From contig SHZJ01000010.1 of NCBI GenBank assembly GCA_009692365.1, positions 1-64,000 of the forward strand: DNA of 64,000 nucleotides, given 5' to 3'. The notes under the pieces are model-generated. The model ran no database searches. It was not told the DNA's origin and worked only from the letters and a program-made list of their open reading frames with translations. Made by a program: the position numbers and the translations under genes. Origin of the DNA: Gammaproteobacteria bacterium. GTDB lineage: Bacteria > Pseudomonadota > Gammaproteobacteria > Ga0077536. Positions within the stretch are counted from its first letter, which is position 1, and each line of letters begins with the position of its first letter. Shown here in pieces: positions 8,195 to 18,257 of this stretch.

Positions 8195-9020
8195 ACACCC
8201 CCCTAATGGGGCGGCGATACAGCACTCTCCGGCCATCACCCTCGACGACGTGCGCGCAGTCTATACAGGCCCCGAAGGGGACCTCTGGGAACTCCTGATG
8301 GGCCAGCAGATTCACCTCGGGGGCTACAAATCCTCGTTGGCGCTGGCCGAACTCGCGGCCATCACAGCGGGCTTGCACGGCGTTGATCTGTGTTGTTGCA
8401 ACGGCGCCGGGATGCGATTTTTAGTGCGTTTTCGGGGTGTGGCGGCCATGATCGGCGTGGATGCAACGGCGGCGACGCTTGCACGGGGCCGCGCGCGAAC
8501 GACCGCCGAAGGCCTCGACGGGCAGATTCGCTTCGTGCATGCCGATGTGTGCCAGAGCGGCCTGCCCGACCACGCGGCCGATTTTGTCTGGGGTGAGGAC
8601 GCTTGGTGCTACGTCATCGACAAAGCCCAACTGGTGGACGAAGCGCGGCGCATTCTCAAACCGGGCGGCATTATTGCTTTCACCGATTGGCTCGCAGGCC
8701 CCGTGGCAATGATCCCCGCCGAGCTGGCACGCCTACTCGCTTTCATGAAGTTCCCTAATCTGCAGACGCGGGCAGGCTATCGCGAATTGCTTTCGCAGCA
8801 CGGTGGTACGGTGGTGGTCGCTGCAGACACCGGCAGATTTGCGCCCTGTGTGGACCTCTATCTGGCGATGGTCGACCAGCAACTAAGCTACGACGCGCTG
8901 CGAATTCTCGACTTCAACGCGGCGGCGCTGGCGGCGCTGGCGGCGGAAATGCAGTTTCTCGGAGAACTGGCGCACGCCGGTAAAATCATTCAGGGACGTT
9001 TGGTGGCGAAAACCCGCTGA
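8184..9020 (+). CDS. class I SAM-dependent methyltransferase
   Basis: This protein of about 278 residues has a Rossmann-type methyltransferase fold. The glycine motif is divergent (GVDLCCCNGAGMRFL, motif I), followed by IGVDAT (acidic end of strand 2), FVHADVCQSGLP and FVWGEDAWCYVIDK (motif IV), and RILKPGGIIAFTDW. The order resembles small-molecule N- or C-methyltransferases such as the glycine/sarcosine and phosphoethanolamine types. The start is uncertain. A TTG at 8184 overlaps the upstream stop by 11 bases, and a GTG at 8118 would add 22 residues with no similarity. Overlap with the FmdB-like gene suggests a shared transcript. Confidence 0.75.
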   Translation: MATEHPPNGAAIQHSPAITLDDVRAVYTGPEGDLWELLMGQQIHLGGYKSSLALAELAAITAGLHGVDLCCCNGAGMRFLVRFRGVAAMIGVDATAATLARGRARTTAEGLDGQIRFVHADVCQSGLPDHAADFVWGEDAWCYVIDKAQLVDEARRILKPGGIIAFTDWLAGPVAMIPAELARLLAFMKFPNLQTRAGYRELLSQHGGTVVVAADTGRFAPCVDLYLAMVDQQLSYDALRILDFNAAALAALAAEMQFLGELAHAGKIIQGRLVAKTR

Positions 9021-9267
9021 GGCTTGGTGCACCCGTTAAAGCTGCTGCGGCGCCCTCAGGCTTGCGACAGACTTCGCCCTGTGCGGCGGGTTTTCGTCGC
9101 AGGCCGTTGACGGCCCTGCGGCACTGGCTGCTCGCATGCGCCGGCCGGGGTGTTGTCCATGCGGGGGCAAGGCGGGTGAGTTCGCCGCGCGGTGTTGGTG
9201 GCGACGTGCGACGGTGTGCGCCCCCCGCGCTTGAACACCCTCGCGCAGCCCTAAAGCGCCGCCAAAG
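9021..9267. other. non-coding stretch between convergent genes
   Basis: This region separates the methyltransferase from the groEL terminator. No gene is recognised, and the frames on either strand look non-coding. Confidence 0.4.
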
Positions 9268-9292
9268 AAAGCCCCGCTTAAAGCGGGGCTTT
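9268..9292 (-). terminator. rho-independent terminator of groESL
   Basis: A perfect 12-bp stem (AAAGCCCCGCTT paired with AAGCGGGGCTTT, one unpaired base) lies 29 bases after the groEL stop. On the minus strand it is followed by CTTTGG, and the T-rich foot of the stem gives TTTCTTT. The symmetry means it may also stop transcription arriving from the plus strand. Confidence 0.85.
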
Positions 9293-9320
9293 CCGTTGAG
9301 AACGAGGTAAGCGTGAACGC

Positions 9321-11314
<1,994 letters not shown>

Positions 11315-11383
11315 GGTCTCTTTTCTCCTTGAAGACTTGAAGGGGCTTAAGGTTGTATGTACTCGACAGCCGACCAAGTGTTA

Positions 11384-11410
11384 TTAGCACTCTGCGGTGA
11401 GTAGTGCTAA
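11384..11410 (-). promoter_or_regulatory. CIRCE operator (HrcA binding site) for groESL
   Basis: TTAGCACTC, a 9-base spacer, then TAGTGCTAA. This is the classic CIRCE inverted repeat (TTAGCACTC-N9-GAGTGCTAA) with one mismatch in one arm. It lies 70 bases upstream of the groES start. HrcA binding here would repress groESL under non-stress conditions. The site also lies immediately before the ribosome binding site of the divergent secreted-protein gene. Confidence 0.92.
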
Positions 11411-11412
11411 AG

Positions 11413-11439
11413 GATAAATGCTGAACTCCAAGAGATCAA
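11413..11439 (-). promoter_or_regulatory. candidate groESL promoter
   Basis: On the minus strand TTGATC (11439-11434) and TTTATC (11418-11413) are 15 bases apart. A start site predicted from them falls inside the CIRCE element, where HrcA would block initiation. The match to the sigma-70 consensus is only moderate, and CTTGATC could equally be a heat-shock-type -35 element. Confidence 0.35.
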
Positions 11440-12011
11440 GGCGGGCAGTGATGCAGGATGATGTTTACTGGCGACGGAGCCTGCTCGCTGCCGTGCTGAG
11501 CGCGCTGGCGCAGACGCCGGCGAGCGCCAACGAGTGTGAGTTAAGCCTCGGGGACCTGCAGGTGAGGGTGGTTGCGGTGGCGCGGGCCCTAGAGATCGAA
11601 GCCCACCACGGCACGCTGCTGCTGGCGCGCATGGAAGTGCCGGTGGACGGCGCGCTGCGCGGGTGCTGGCAAGGCCACCTACCAGCGCACCCAGCGCCCG
11701 CGCTGGTGGTGACCAGTGGCGCCGAAGAGCCGGGCCAGCCGGCCCAGCTGCGGGCCTGGGAGTGGACCGGCAGCTGGTTTACGCCCGTGCCGATCGCCGC
11801 GCTGCGCTTAGCGGCGGCACCGGTGGAGGAGGTGCCGCTGGAGCAGGTGCAGTTGCTGGCAACAGGCTTGGTGCGCACGGTGGGCACCGCCCATTACCGC
11901 TACGATTTTGCGACGCAGGCTTGGGTGGAACTGCCGGCCCTACCGCCCGGTGCCAGTGCCGGGGGTGCCGGGACGGCGCCGGCTGCGCTTTTGCAAGCGC
12001 CGCGGCACTAG
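11418..12011 (+). CDS. hypothetical secreted/periplasmic protein
   Basis: This 197-residue protein has an N-terminal signal peptide: positively charged start, then YWRRSLLAAVLSALAQT and a probable cleavage after PASA. The mature part has two cysteines (ECELS, GCWQG), which could form a disulphide. It shows repeating short beta-like segments (LRAWEWTGSWFTPVPIAALRL, YRYDFATQAWVELP), as in periplasmic beta-propeller or lipocalin-like proteins. I do not recognise the family. AAAGGA before the ATG at 11418 overlaps the end of the CIRCE operator; an ATG at 11451 is an alternative start. Confidence 0.65.
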   Translation: MLNSKRSRRAVMQDDVYWRRSLLAAVLSALAQTPASANECELSLGDLQVRVVAVARALEIEAHHGTLLLARMEVPVDGALRGCWQGHLPAHPAPALVVTSGAEEPGQPAQLRAWEWTGSWFTPVPIAALRLAAAPVEEVPLEQVQLLATGLVRTVGTAHYRYDFATQAWVELPALPPGASAGGAGTAPAALLQAPRH

Positions 12012-12112
12012 CATGACTGGGTGGCCACGGTCTGTGCCAGACGAGGTCACAGAGCCAGACACACAGCCCGTTATTGGCTACCGGCGGAGAAACCTGACCA
12101 CAGAGGACTCAC

Positions 12113-12768
12113 CATGCCACTAGCCCAGCGCTCCCGGCGAACCGCCCCCCGTTCTTGGCGCAATGCCGCCTGCGCCGCTACGCGGCTAAAGCCGCCATCA
12201 TCCTGCAGGGTGGCCGCGCGGCCGACCTTTTCTACGTCACCCAAGGGTCGGTCGCGTGGATTTTGGCCGACGACCAAGGCCACGCACTAGCGTTGGCTTA
12301 TTTGAACGCCGGCGAATTTTTTGGCGAAATTGGTTTGTTCGGCGAAGGGGCGAGCCGTTCGGCGCAAGTGCGGGCGCGTTCGAACTGCGAAGTCGCCCAA
12401 ATCCGCGCCAGCAAGCTGCTCGAACTCAGCGACTTGCAGCCCTCGATCCTCGCGGCCATGACGGGCCAACTCGCGCGCTGCCTGCTGGCACCAACCGTCG
12501 TTTGGGCGGTCTGAGGTTCATAGACGTGTCCGGCCGCCTGGCCCGCACCGTATTGCCGCTATCACAACAACCCGACGCGAGCGCCCACGCGCAAGCTGTT
12601 TTGCCCCGAATACCCAGCGCAAACTAGGCTGCGTGGTGGGGTGCTCGCGCGAAATGGTGGGCAAGGTGTTGACGGAGATGGCGTTCCAAAAGTAGGTGGT
12701 GCGTGGGGGGCACCCTGCTCATCCTCGGCACGAAGGCCGCCGCCGCGCCGCTGAGCGCGCGCCAGTAA
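12113..12768 (+). pseudogene. crp: decayed Crp/Vfr-type cyclic-AMP receptor protein gene
   Basis: Similarity to Crp/Vfr is continuous but spread over several frames. LAQCRLRRYAAKAAIILQGG, LFYVTQGSVAWIL, GEFFGEIGLFGEG and SRSAQVRARSNCEVAQI (12150-12490) form the cyclic-nucleotide domain. LRFIDVSGRLARTVLPLSQQPDASAHA (about 12510-12590), in a second frame, is the dimerisation helix and hinge. TQRKLGCVVGCSREMVGKVL (about 12609-12680), in a third frame, is the helix-turn-helix. A TAG at 12693 precedes VVRGG, then a frame change at a G run gives TLLILGTKAAAAPLSARQ and a stop. GAGGA still precedes the original ATG. With at least four separate lesions this gene cannot make an intact regulator. Confidence 0.88.
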
Positions 12769-12898
12769 GGTCGTCTACCAGCGGTTTACCGCGGCCCCGC
12801 GGGCTGTGGTTAGAAACTCCTCACGCCGACCTTTTCTGGTCGCCTATACGCAACATCTTGGTGACGTTAGCTTCCATATCGCAATATACTGCGGCGCG

Positions 12899-14566
12899 AT
12901 GCGCTATTTTATTGGGGAATATCCTATCGATCAGGGGCTGGTTTTCCCCCAGTGGCGGAGGCTGACTGCGTTGCTGGCGTGCTTATTAGCCGGCAGTGCT
13001 GCCCTCGCGCAGGTGCCGCCGGGGGCGCCCGCGGGCGGCGAGGATGCGGTTGCGCTCACCGAACTGGCCGGGCGCTACCAGCAGGGTCGCGGGGTCCAAC
13101 AAGATCTGCCCCGGGCGGCGCAGCTCTACGAGCAGGCGGCCAAGCTGGGGAATGCGGAGGCTCAGTTCAATCTGGGTAACCTGTACCTGCTCGGCGAGGG
13201 CGTGCCGCAGGACGACGACTGGGCCTTTACTTACTATCGTGCCGCCGCGCGTCAGGGCCATCCGCTGGCTCTCAAAAACATCAACGAGTTTTATCGCGCG
13301 GCGGGGGTCACCCCGCCACCGGATGAGCTCGCGCCGCTGCCTTCTGCCGCCACGCCACCAGCCGATGCCGCCCTTTTAGGCGCGCCCGGCGACCTCGCGG
13401 CCGTGCCCAGTGAGGAGGTGCTGCCGCCCGCCGGCGCGGAGCTTTCGATGGCAGTGCCCGCGCAAATGTCCACCGACGAACTCAACGCCCTGCAAGTCGC
13501 GCGCAGCCGTGGCATCCAGGTGGATGGCCCGTCGTCGCCGGCCGCAGACGAGATAATTGCGGGCTTGGCGCCGGGCGCGGAGGCGCTGCCGGCGGCGGGC
13601 TTGGCGCCGGGGACGGGGGCGCTGCTGGAGGCGGGCTTGGCGCCGGGGACGGTGGCGCTGCCGGAAGCGGGCTTGGCGCCGGGCGCGGAGGCGCTGCCGG
13701 CGGCGGGCTTGGGGCCGGAGACGGTGGCGCTGCCGGCGGCGGGCTTGGGGCCGGAGACGGTGGCGCTGCCGGAAGCGGGCTTGGCACCGGGGGCGCTGCC
13801 GGCGGCGGGCTTGGCGCCGGAGACGGTGGCGCTGCCGGCGGCGGGCTTGGCGCCGGGGACGGTGGCGACGATTGCGGAATCCCCGCCCGGGCCGCCCCTC
13901 ACACCCATCGCGGAGTCCTTGCCGGTGCCGTTCGTGGCACCGATCGTGGAGCGGCCGCCGTTCGCCGACGAGCCTGCCAGCCTGCCGCCGTCATCATCGA
14001 CGCCAACGCCAACGCCAACGCCAACGCCAACGCCAACGCCAAGCGCGGAGTTGGGGGCTAAGCTCGCGGCTGCGAAAGCCGCGCTCGCGGCCGGTAAGCC
14101 GCTGGCTGCGCTGCCTTTGCTGGAAGCGCAGGCAAAGCAAGACGATCCCGAGGCGCAGTGGTTACTGTCCCAAGTTCTGACCACCTTGCGCCGGACGTCC
14201 GCCGACCGCCGCAACGCGCTGGTATGGTTGCAGCGGGCGGCAGACGGCGGTTTTCGGGACGCGCAATACGCGCTGGGTTTGCGCTACGAACGCGGCGATG
14301 GCGTTGCCCTCGATGAAGCACAGGCTGTGACGTGGTACCGCGCCGCTGCGCGGCAGGGCGATCCGACGTCCCTGCAGCGTCTGCGCGCGATTTATCGCAA
14401 AGCGGGTCTGCCGCTGCCAGCCATCGATAGCCTGAATCTGCCTGCGACCCCCGCCGCCCAGTCGCCGCGAGTCTCGCCCACGCCAACGAGCGCTGCACCC
14501 GAAGCTACGCTTGAGGAGGTTGTCCCATCTTGCATTCACCCCGCGTGCTCGCCGCCAGCGGGCTAA
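12899..14566 (+). CDS. secreted Sel1-like repeat protein with a low-complexity repeat linker
   Basis: This protein of about 555 residues has a signal peptide (RRLTALLACLLAGSAALA). It has Sel1-type tetratricopeptide units near the N terminus (AAQLYEQAAKLGNAEAQFNLG, then NLYLLGEGVPQDDDWAFTYY) and a second set near the C terminus (ALVWLQRAADGGFRDAQYALG, then RYERGDGVALDEAQAVTWY). Both sets are followed by a similar IYRKAGLPLP/FYRAAGVTPPP tail, so the halves look like a duplication. Between them lies a 36-bp repeat array and a (TP)n stretch. Sel1 proteins usually scaffold protein interactions, here probably in the periplasm or envelope. The start at 12899 is chosen for signal-peptide position, but no good ribosome binding site precedes it. 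Confidence 0.75.
   Translation: MRYFIGEYPIDQGLVFPQWRRLTALLACLLAGSAALAQVPPGAPAGGEDAVALTELAGRYQQGRGVQQDLPRAAQLYEQAAKLGNAEAQFNLGNLYLLGEGVPQDDDWAFTYYRAAARQGHPLALKNINEFYRAAGVTPPPDELAPLPSAATPPADAALLGAPGDLAAVPSEEVLPPAGAELSMAVPAQMSTDELNALQVARSRGIQVDGPSSPAADEIIAGLAPGAEALPAAGLAPGTGALLEAGLAPGTVALPEAGLAPGAEALPAAGLGPETVALPAAGLGPETVALPEAGLAPGALPAAGLAPETVALPAAGLAPGTVATIAESPPGPPLTPIAESLPVPFVAPIVERPPFADEPASLPPSSSTPTPTPTPTPTPTPSAELGAKLAAAKAALAAGKPLAALPLLEAQAKQDDPEAQWLLSQVLTTLRRTSADRRNALVWLQRAADGGFRDAQYALGLRYERGDGVALDEAQAVTWYRAAARQGDPTSLQRLRAIYRKAGLPLPAIDSLNLPATPAAQSPRVSPTPTSAAPEATLEEVVPSCIHPACSPPAG
13562..13879 (+). repeat. 36-bp coding repeat, nine units (GLAPGxxALPxA)
   Basis: In the Sel1 gene, nine near-identical 12-residue units occur in tandem, such as GLAPGAEALPAA, GLAPGTVALPEA and GLGPETVALPAA. 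The seventh is shortened to ten residues (GLAPGALPAA). The DNA is repetitive at 36 bp and very GC-rich. The array is in frame throughout, so expansion or contraction keeps the protein intact. Just downstream a 6-bp CCAACG repeat at about 14000-14040 encodes Thr-Pro dipeptides. Confidence 0.92.
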
Positions 14567-15210
14567 GCCCCGGCCGGCTCGCCAACACCATGGGCTTTTA
14601 CCGCGCCACTGTGCTCCCTCGCTTGCTGGATTTCAGCGAGGGCTTGGCCGGTTTTGCGGCGGCGCGCCAGCGCACGGTCGAGTGCGCCACCGGACATGTG
14701 CTGGAGATCGGCAGCGGCGTCGGTTCAAGCTTGGCCCTGTATTCACGCGAAATTACCTCACTGACCACCGTCGACCCGAACCCAGTCCTGAATGCTCGGG
14801 TTCGTCGCCGGTTGCGACATTTGGCTTTCCCGGTCGACGTGCGCGAGGGGCGAGCTGAACGGCTACCGGTCAAGGACGCCGCGTTTGATTGCGTGGTGAG
14901 CACGTTTACGCTGGGTTGCACGGAGCAACTCGAACTAGCGGCGGCCGAGATTTACCGCGTACTGAAACCCGGCGGGCGTTTCTATTTTGTGGAAATTGGC
15001 TTGAGCAGTGACCCGCGCATGGCCCGCTGGCAGTGGCGTCTGCGGGGTCTGCAAAGCCTGCTGGCGGCGGGCTGCAAACTCGATCGCCCCTTGGAGGGGG
15101 CGCTGGCGGGTGCGGGCTTACACCTCAAACGGCTGGACGCGCTGTGGCTGGACGGACTGCCGCGGGTCTTAGCTTGCGCCTACGAAGGGTTTGCCGTGCG
15201 CGACCCCTGA
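14530..15210 (+). CDS. class I SAM-dependent methyltransferase (UbiE/METTL7-like)
   Basis: This 226-residue methyltransferase has motif I HVLEIGSGVGSSLALY, the acidic strand-2 end TTVDPNP, the post-II motif GRAERLPVKDAAFDCVVSTFTL and RVLKPGGRFYFVEIG. The pattern resembles membrane-associated methyltransferases of the UbiE and METTL7 type. The substrate is unknown. The TTG at 14530 has GAGGAGG about ten bases upstream and overlaps the end of the Sel1 gene, which suggests translational coupling. An in-frame ATG at 14590 (MGFYRATVLP) is also possible. Confidence 0.78.
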   Translation: MHSPRVLAASGLSPGRLANTMGFYRATVLPRLLDFSEGLAGFAAARQRTVECATGHVLEIGSGVGSSLALYSREITSLTTVDPNPVLNARVRRRLRHLAFPVDVREGRAERLPVKDAAFDCVVSTFTLGCTEQLELAAAEIYRVLKPGGRFYFVEIGLSSDPRMARWQWRLRGLQSLLAAGCKLDRPLEGALAGAGLHLKRLDALWLDGLPRVLACAYEGFAVRDP

Positions 15211-15276
15211 GCGGTGGGCCGGCGCCATCACAGTCGTCCCAGCGGTGCCGCGCTGCAGGCTTTACCGGGCGCGGCC

Positions 15277-16911
15277 TTAGGCGCTCAGACCAACCGGCGT
15301 CGGCCCGCTGAACAGCGAAAACTCCGGCGCGAGGATTTTCCCCATCCGCACCAAGCGCTGCCAATCGTCGTCTGACACTTCTGCGCGATGCAGCTGCTTC
15401 ACCTCTAGGGCGAGCGCGGCAAACGGCTCTACTTGTTCGGTAATGTAATAGACCTCCGCCAAGCGCAGTTTGGCCTGTGCGTTGCGCGGGGCGCTTTGAA
15501 TAACCGTCTGGAGCAGGCTTTCCGCGCGCACATACTGGCCTTGCGCGATGCTGGTATCGATGTCGCTAGCCTCGGCTATCACCACGCCGCTCGGCATGGG
15601 TTGCTCTTCGTGCAGGCGAGTTGCTCTTGCGTTAGTGAGGTTGGGCTGGGCGCCGGTGGGTTCTATGAGCGCACGGATCTCGTTTTCCAAGCGCACCCGG
15701 TTGCCCGATTTGCGGGCCACTTCAGCTCTTAACAGGGAGTCATCGCTCTGCTCGCCGGGCGCCCCCGCGCCGGCGCGTTTACCCCGAGTTTTTTTCCAGG
15801 CGCCAACGGCCGCGGCGGCAGCTAAAGCGCCGAGCAGCCAGTAGGGTCCGGCCCCGGCGAAAGTCGGCGCGGGGCCCGCCGCCGAGGCGTTGGGGGCGGG
15901 TGTTGCAACGCGCGCGGTCGCTGGCGGCGTGAGGGCGGCTGCTGGTTTAGGCGTGGTCAGCGCCAGGGCGGGGGCGAGGGCGGGGGCGGTCAGCGCTAGG
16001 GCGGGCGCGGTCAGCGCCGGCGCCCCGTTCGCGGGTAGCAGGGCGACGGCCTGCGGCCCATAGCGGGCGCGAATGGCAGCAAACTTTTCATCCAACACCG
16101 CTAAGCGCGCCGTCAACAGTGGGTCGCGCGCGACGCTTTTTCGCAGCGGCGCCACGGCGCTAGCCGGCGGCCTGGGCGGGGGGATTTTTGGCGCCTCGCG
16201 CGGGGTGCCGTTCACGAGGGGTGGTGGTACGACTGCTGCAACCACCGGCACGCTCGGGGCGGGCCCCAGCACCAGCATCACGCCGGTGCGCAGCCGATCG
16301 ATGTTGCCATCGGTGAAAGCGCTGGGGTTGCTCGCGTGGATCTCGCGCATCACTTGACTAAGCTTGCGACCGCCGGCCGTTTTGCGCGCAATGCTCCACA
16401 AGGATTCGCCCCGGCGCACGGGGCCGTAAGTGTCGGCTCCCAGTACCAGCGCCGTGGCGCGCGCGCGCGGTTGGCGCCGCACGGTCAGGGTCCGTGGCAC
16501 GGTCACCCGCGGCACTGCCAGTGAGGGGGGACGCAGCGTGATGGTGTAGCGCCCGATCAGCGCCCCGTTGGGGGTGCTCAGACGCAGGCGAAAGGCCAGC
16601 GTTGCGGCGTCGACCGGGCTCGCGCTTGCAAGACGGATGTAGGACGAACCGTCGGCCGACTTTGCTAGCTGTCCGCTGAGCGCACCCACTGCCGCCGGCG
16701 CGCTCAGCGGGCCGGCAAAAGTGTCGCTGAGGATGTCGACTTGCCAGTTTTCTGCCCGCTCTTCAGGGCCCGAATAGATCTCGATATAGGCGTCCAGTGG
16801 ACTGCCTAAGGCGCTCCGGGTGTGGAGTTCGCCCAGGTTGACGGCGAGCGCGGCGGGGCTCGCTAGCGCGGCTACCAGCGGTGTCAGGCCGCGGGGAAAC
16901 GTTTTTTTCAT
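15277..16911 (-). CDS. FimV/HubP-like polar peptidoglycan-binding protein
   Basis: This 544-residue protein starts with a signal peptide and NLGELHTRSALGSPLDAYIEI, the characteristic FimV N-terminal domain. A LysM-like segment follows (YGPVRRGESLWSIARKTA, NPSAFTDGNIDRLRTG), then a proline/alanine-rich stretch, a single transmembrane helix (YWLLGALAAAAAVGAW), and a C-terminal TPR-like FimV domain (DIDTSIAQGQYVRAESLLQ, then NAQAKLRLAEVYYITEQVE). In Pseudomonas and Vibrio such proteins organise the cell pole, pili and flagella. This one is short and lacks the long acidic repeat region. The ATG at 16911 (MKKTFPRGLTPL) fits the signal peptide. No pilus genes are adjacent. Confidence 0.85.
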   Translation of the reverse strand: MKKTFPRGLTPLVAALASPAALAVNLGELHTRSALGSPLDAYIEIYSGPEERAENWQVDILSDTFAGPLSAPAAVGALSGQLAKSADGSSYIRLASASPVDAATLAFRLRLSTPNGALIGRYTITLRPPSLAVPRVTVPRTLTVRRQPRARATALVLGADTYGPVRRGESLWSIARKTAGGRKLSQVMREIHASNPSAFTDGNIDRLRTGVMLVLGPAPSVPVVAAVVPPPLVNGTPREAPKIPPPRPPASAVAPLRKSVARDPLLTARLAVLDEKFAAIRARYGPQAVALLPANGAPALTAPALALTAPALAPALALTTPKPAAALTPPATARVATPAPNASAAGPAPTFAGAGPYWLLGALAAAAAVGAWKKTRGKRAGAGAPGEQSDDSLLRAEVARKSGNRVRLENEIRALIEPTGAQPNLTNARATRLHEEQPMPSGVVIAEASDIDTSIAQGQYVRAESLLQTVIQSAPRNAQAKLRLAEVYYITEQVEPFAALALEVKQLHRAEVSDDDWQRLVRMGKILAPEFSLFSGPTPVGLSA

Positions 16912-17023
16912 GCGCAGCGCCTTGCTAGCGAGCACGCACAGCGCTCGCGCTGACCACCGAGGGTCAGTTCGGGCACACTGGGGCGCGTCGTTTCTTCATC
17001 CATGGCTCCTCTAGCGGCACCGC

Positions 17024-17665
17024 ATGAACAGAACTTCAAACCCCCGCCCGCCCGCCGCCTCCGCGGTGGAGGCCGACCAGCCCGCGGCCGGTTTCGACCG
17101 GGCGTACTTCCAACGTTTTTATGCCAATCCGGCGACCCGCGTGGCGTTGCCGGCAGACTACGCCAACCTAGCCCGCTTCCTCGCCGCCTATCTGCGTCTG
17201 CTCAAACTGCCCGTGGCGAGCATTTTGGACGTCGGGGCGGGGATGGGTGGCTTGCGGCGCCCCTTGCTGCGTGCATTTCCGGGCAGCGAGTACCGGGGTA
17301 TCGATGTCAGCGACTACGTCTGCGCCCGGTACGGCTGGCAGCAGCGCTCCATCGTGGACTTCGCACCAGGCTGTTTTGATCTCGTGGTCTGCCACGATGT
17401 GGCGCAGTACCTGAGCGCGCGCGAGGCGAGCGACGCCCTGTGTAACCTGGCCGAGCTGTGTCGCGGCGCGCTGTATTTCAGCGCGCTCACGCGGGAGGAC
17501 TGGCGCAATAACTGTGACCAGCAGCGCACGGACCGGGCCGTCCATCTGCGGAGTGCGCGCTGGTACGCCGAGCGTTTAAAGCCGGCCTTCCGCAACGCGG
17601 GGGGTGGCGTGTTTATCGCTCGCCGCGCCAACGCCGTGTGCTATGCGCTGCACGCCGGTGCGTAA
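17024..17665 (+). CDS. class I SAM-dependent methyltransferase
   Basis: This 213-residue protein has a methyltransferase core: ASILDVGAGMGGLRRPLL (motif I), YRGIDVSDYVC (motif II acid) and FDLVVCHDVAQYLSA (motif IV), followed by LCNLAELCRGALYFSALT. The C terminus (HLRSARWYAERLKPAFRNAGGG) fits the substrate side. The target is not apparent. It lies between the divergent fimV-like gene and the convergent msrB gene. Confidence 0.75.
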   Translation: MNRTSNPRPPAASAVEADQPAAGFDRAYFQRFYANPATRVALPADYANLARFLAAYLRLLKLPVASILDVGAGMGGLRRPLLRAFPGSEYRGIDVSDYVCARYGWQQRSIVDFAPGCFDLVVCHDVAQYLSAREASDALCNLAELCRGALYFSALTREDWRNNCDQQRTDRAVHLRSARWYAERLKPAFRNAGGGVFIARRANAVCYALHAGA

Positions 17666-17689
17666 ACGGCGCGGCTGGCACGCGAGGGT

Positions 17690-18229
17690 TTAGGCCTCGC
17701 GCGGCAGGAACGCTAGCGCCAGGCCGTTGTTGCACCAACGTTCGCGCGTGGGCGCGGGGCCGTCGTCGAAAACATGCCCCTGATGCCCGCCGCAGCGCAC
17801 GCAGTGATATTCCGTGCGCAGGAAAAACGCTTTGAAGTCTTTCTTTTTCCCCAGATGCCCCGGAATGTGGGTGGTGAAGCTGGGCCAGCCCGTGCCACTG
17901 TCGAATTTCATCGCCGAGGTAAAGAGCGGTAAACGACAGGCCCGGCACAGGAACACCCCCGCGCGTTTCTCCTTGTCCAGCGGGCTGGTGAACGGGGCTT
18001 CGGTGGACTCTTGGAACAGCACGGCATAACTGTCTGCCGGCAGCTCTTTGCGCCATTCCTTGGCCGGTTTTTTGAGCGGGGTGAGGGACAGCGAAATCTC
18101 CGCTTTGGGGGGTAGAAAATCCTGCCAACTCGTCTGCAGCGCGTTTTCGCCGGCTCCAGCCGCGCGTGCGCGCCGCCCGCTAGTGAGCAGCAGGGCCATG
18201 GCAGTCAGTAGAAATTGACGTTTGTGCAT
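17690..18229 (-). CDS. msrB: peptide-methionine (R)-S-oxide reductase MsrB, exported
   Basis: This 179-residue enzyme repairs methionine-R-sulfoxide. An N-terminal export signal (MHKRQFLLTAMALLLTSG) indicates a periplasmic form. The zinc-site cysteines are present (CRAC and CVRCGGHQGH), as are FDSGTGWPSF and the catalytic region RWCNNGLALAF. It follows gshA by 28 bases on the same strand, so the two probably share a transcript, linking thiol metabolism with oxidative repair. The ATG at 18229 starts the signal peptide. Confidence 0.92.
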   Translation of the reverse strand: MHKRQFLLTAMALLLTSGRRARAAGAGENALQTSWQDFLPPKAEISLSLTPLKKPAKEWRKELPADSYAVLFQESTEAPFTSPLDKEKRAGVFLCRACRLPLFTSAMKFDSGTGWPSFTTHIPGHLGKKKDFKAFFLRTEYHCVRCGGHQGHVFDDGPAPTRERWCNNGLALAFLPREA

Positions 18230-18257
18230 GGGGTTGCGCCGGGTGCAGTAGCGGGTG

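Noticed and set aside
13291..14214. Long open frame on the minus strand in the Sel1 gene (about 307 aa)
   Set aside because: It is the antisense of the GC-rich 36-bp repeat array. Its Gly/Ser/Pro-rich product shows no family signature.
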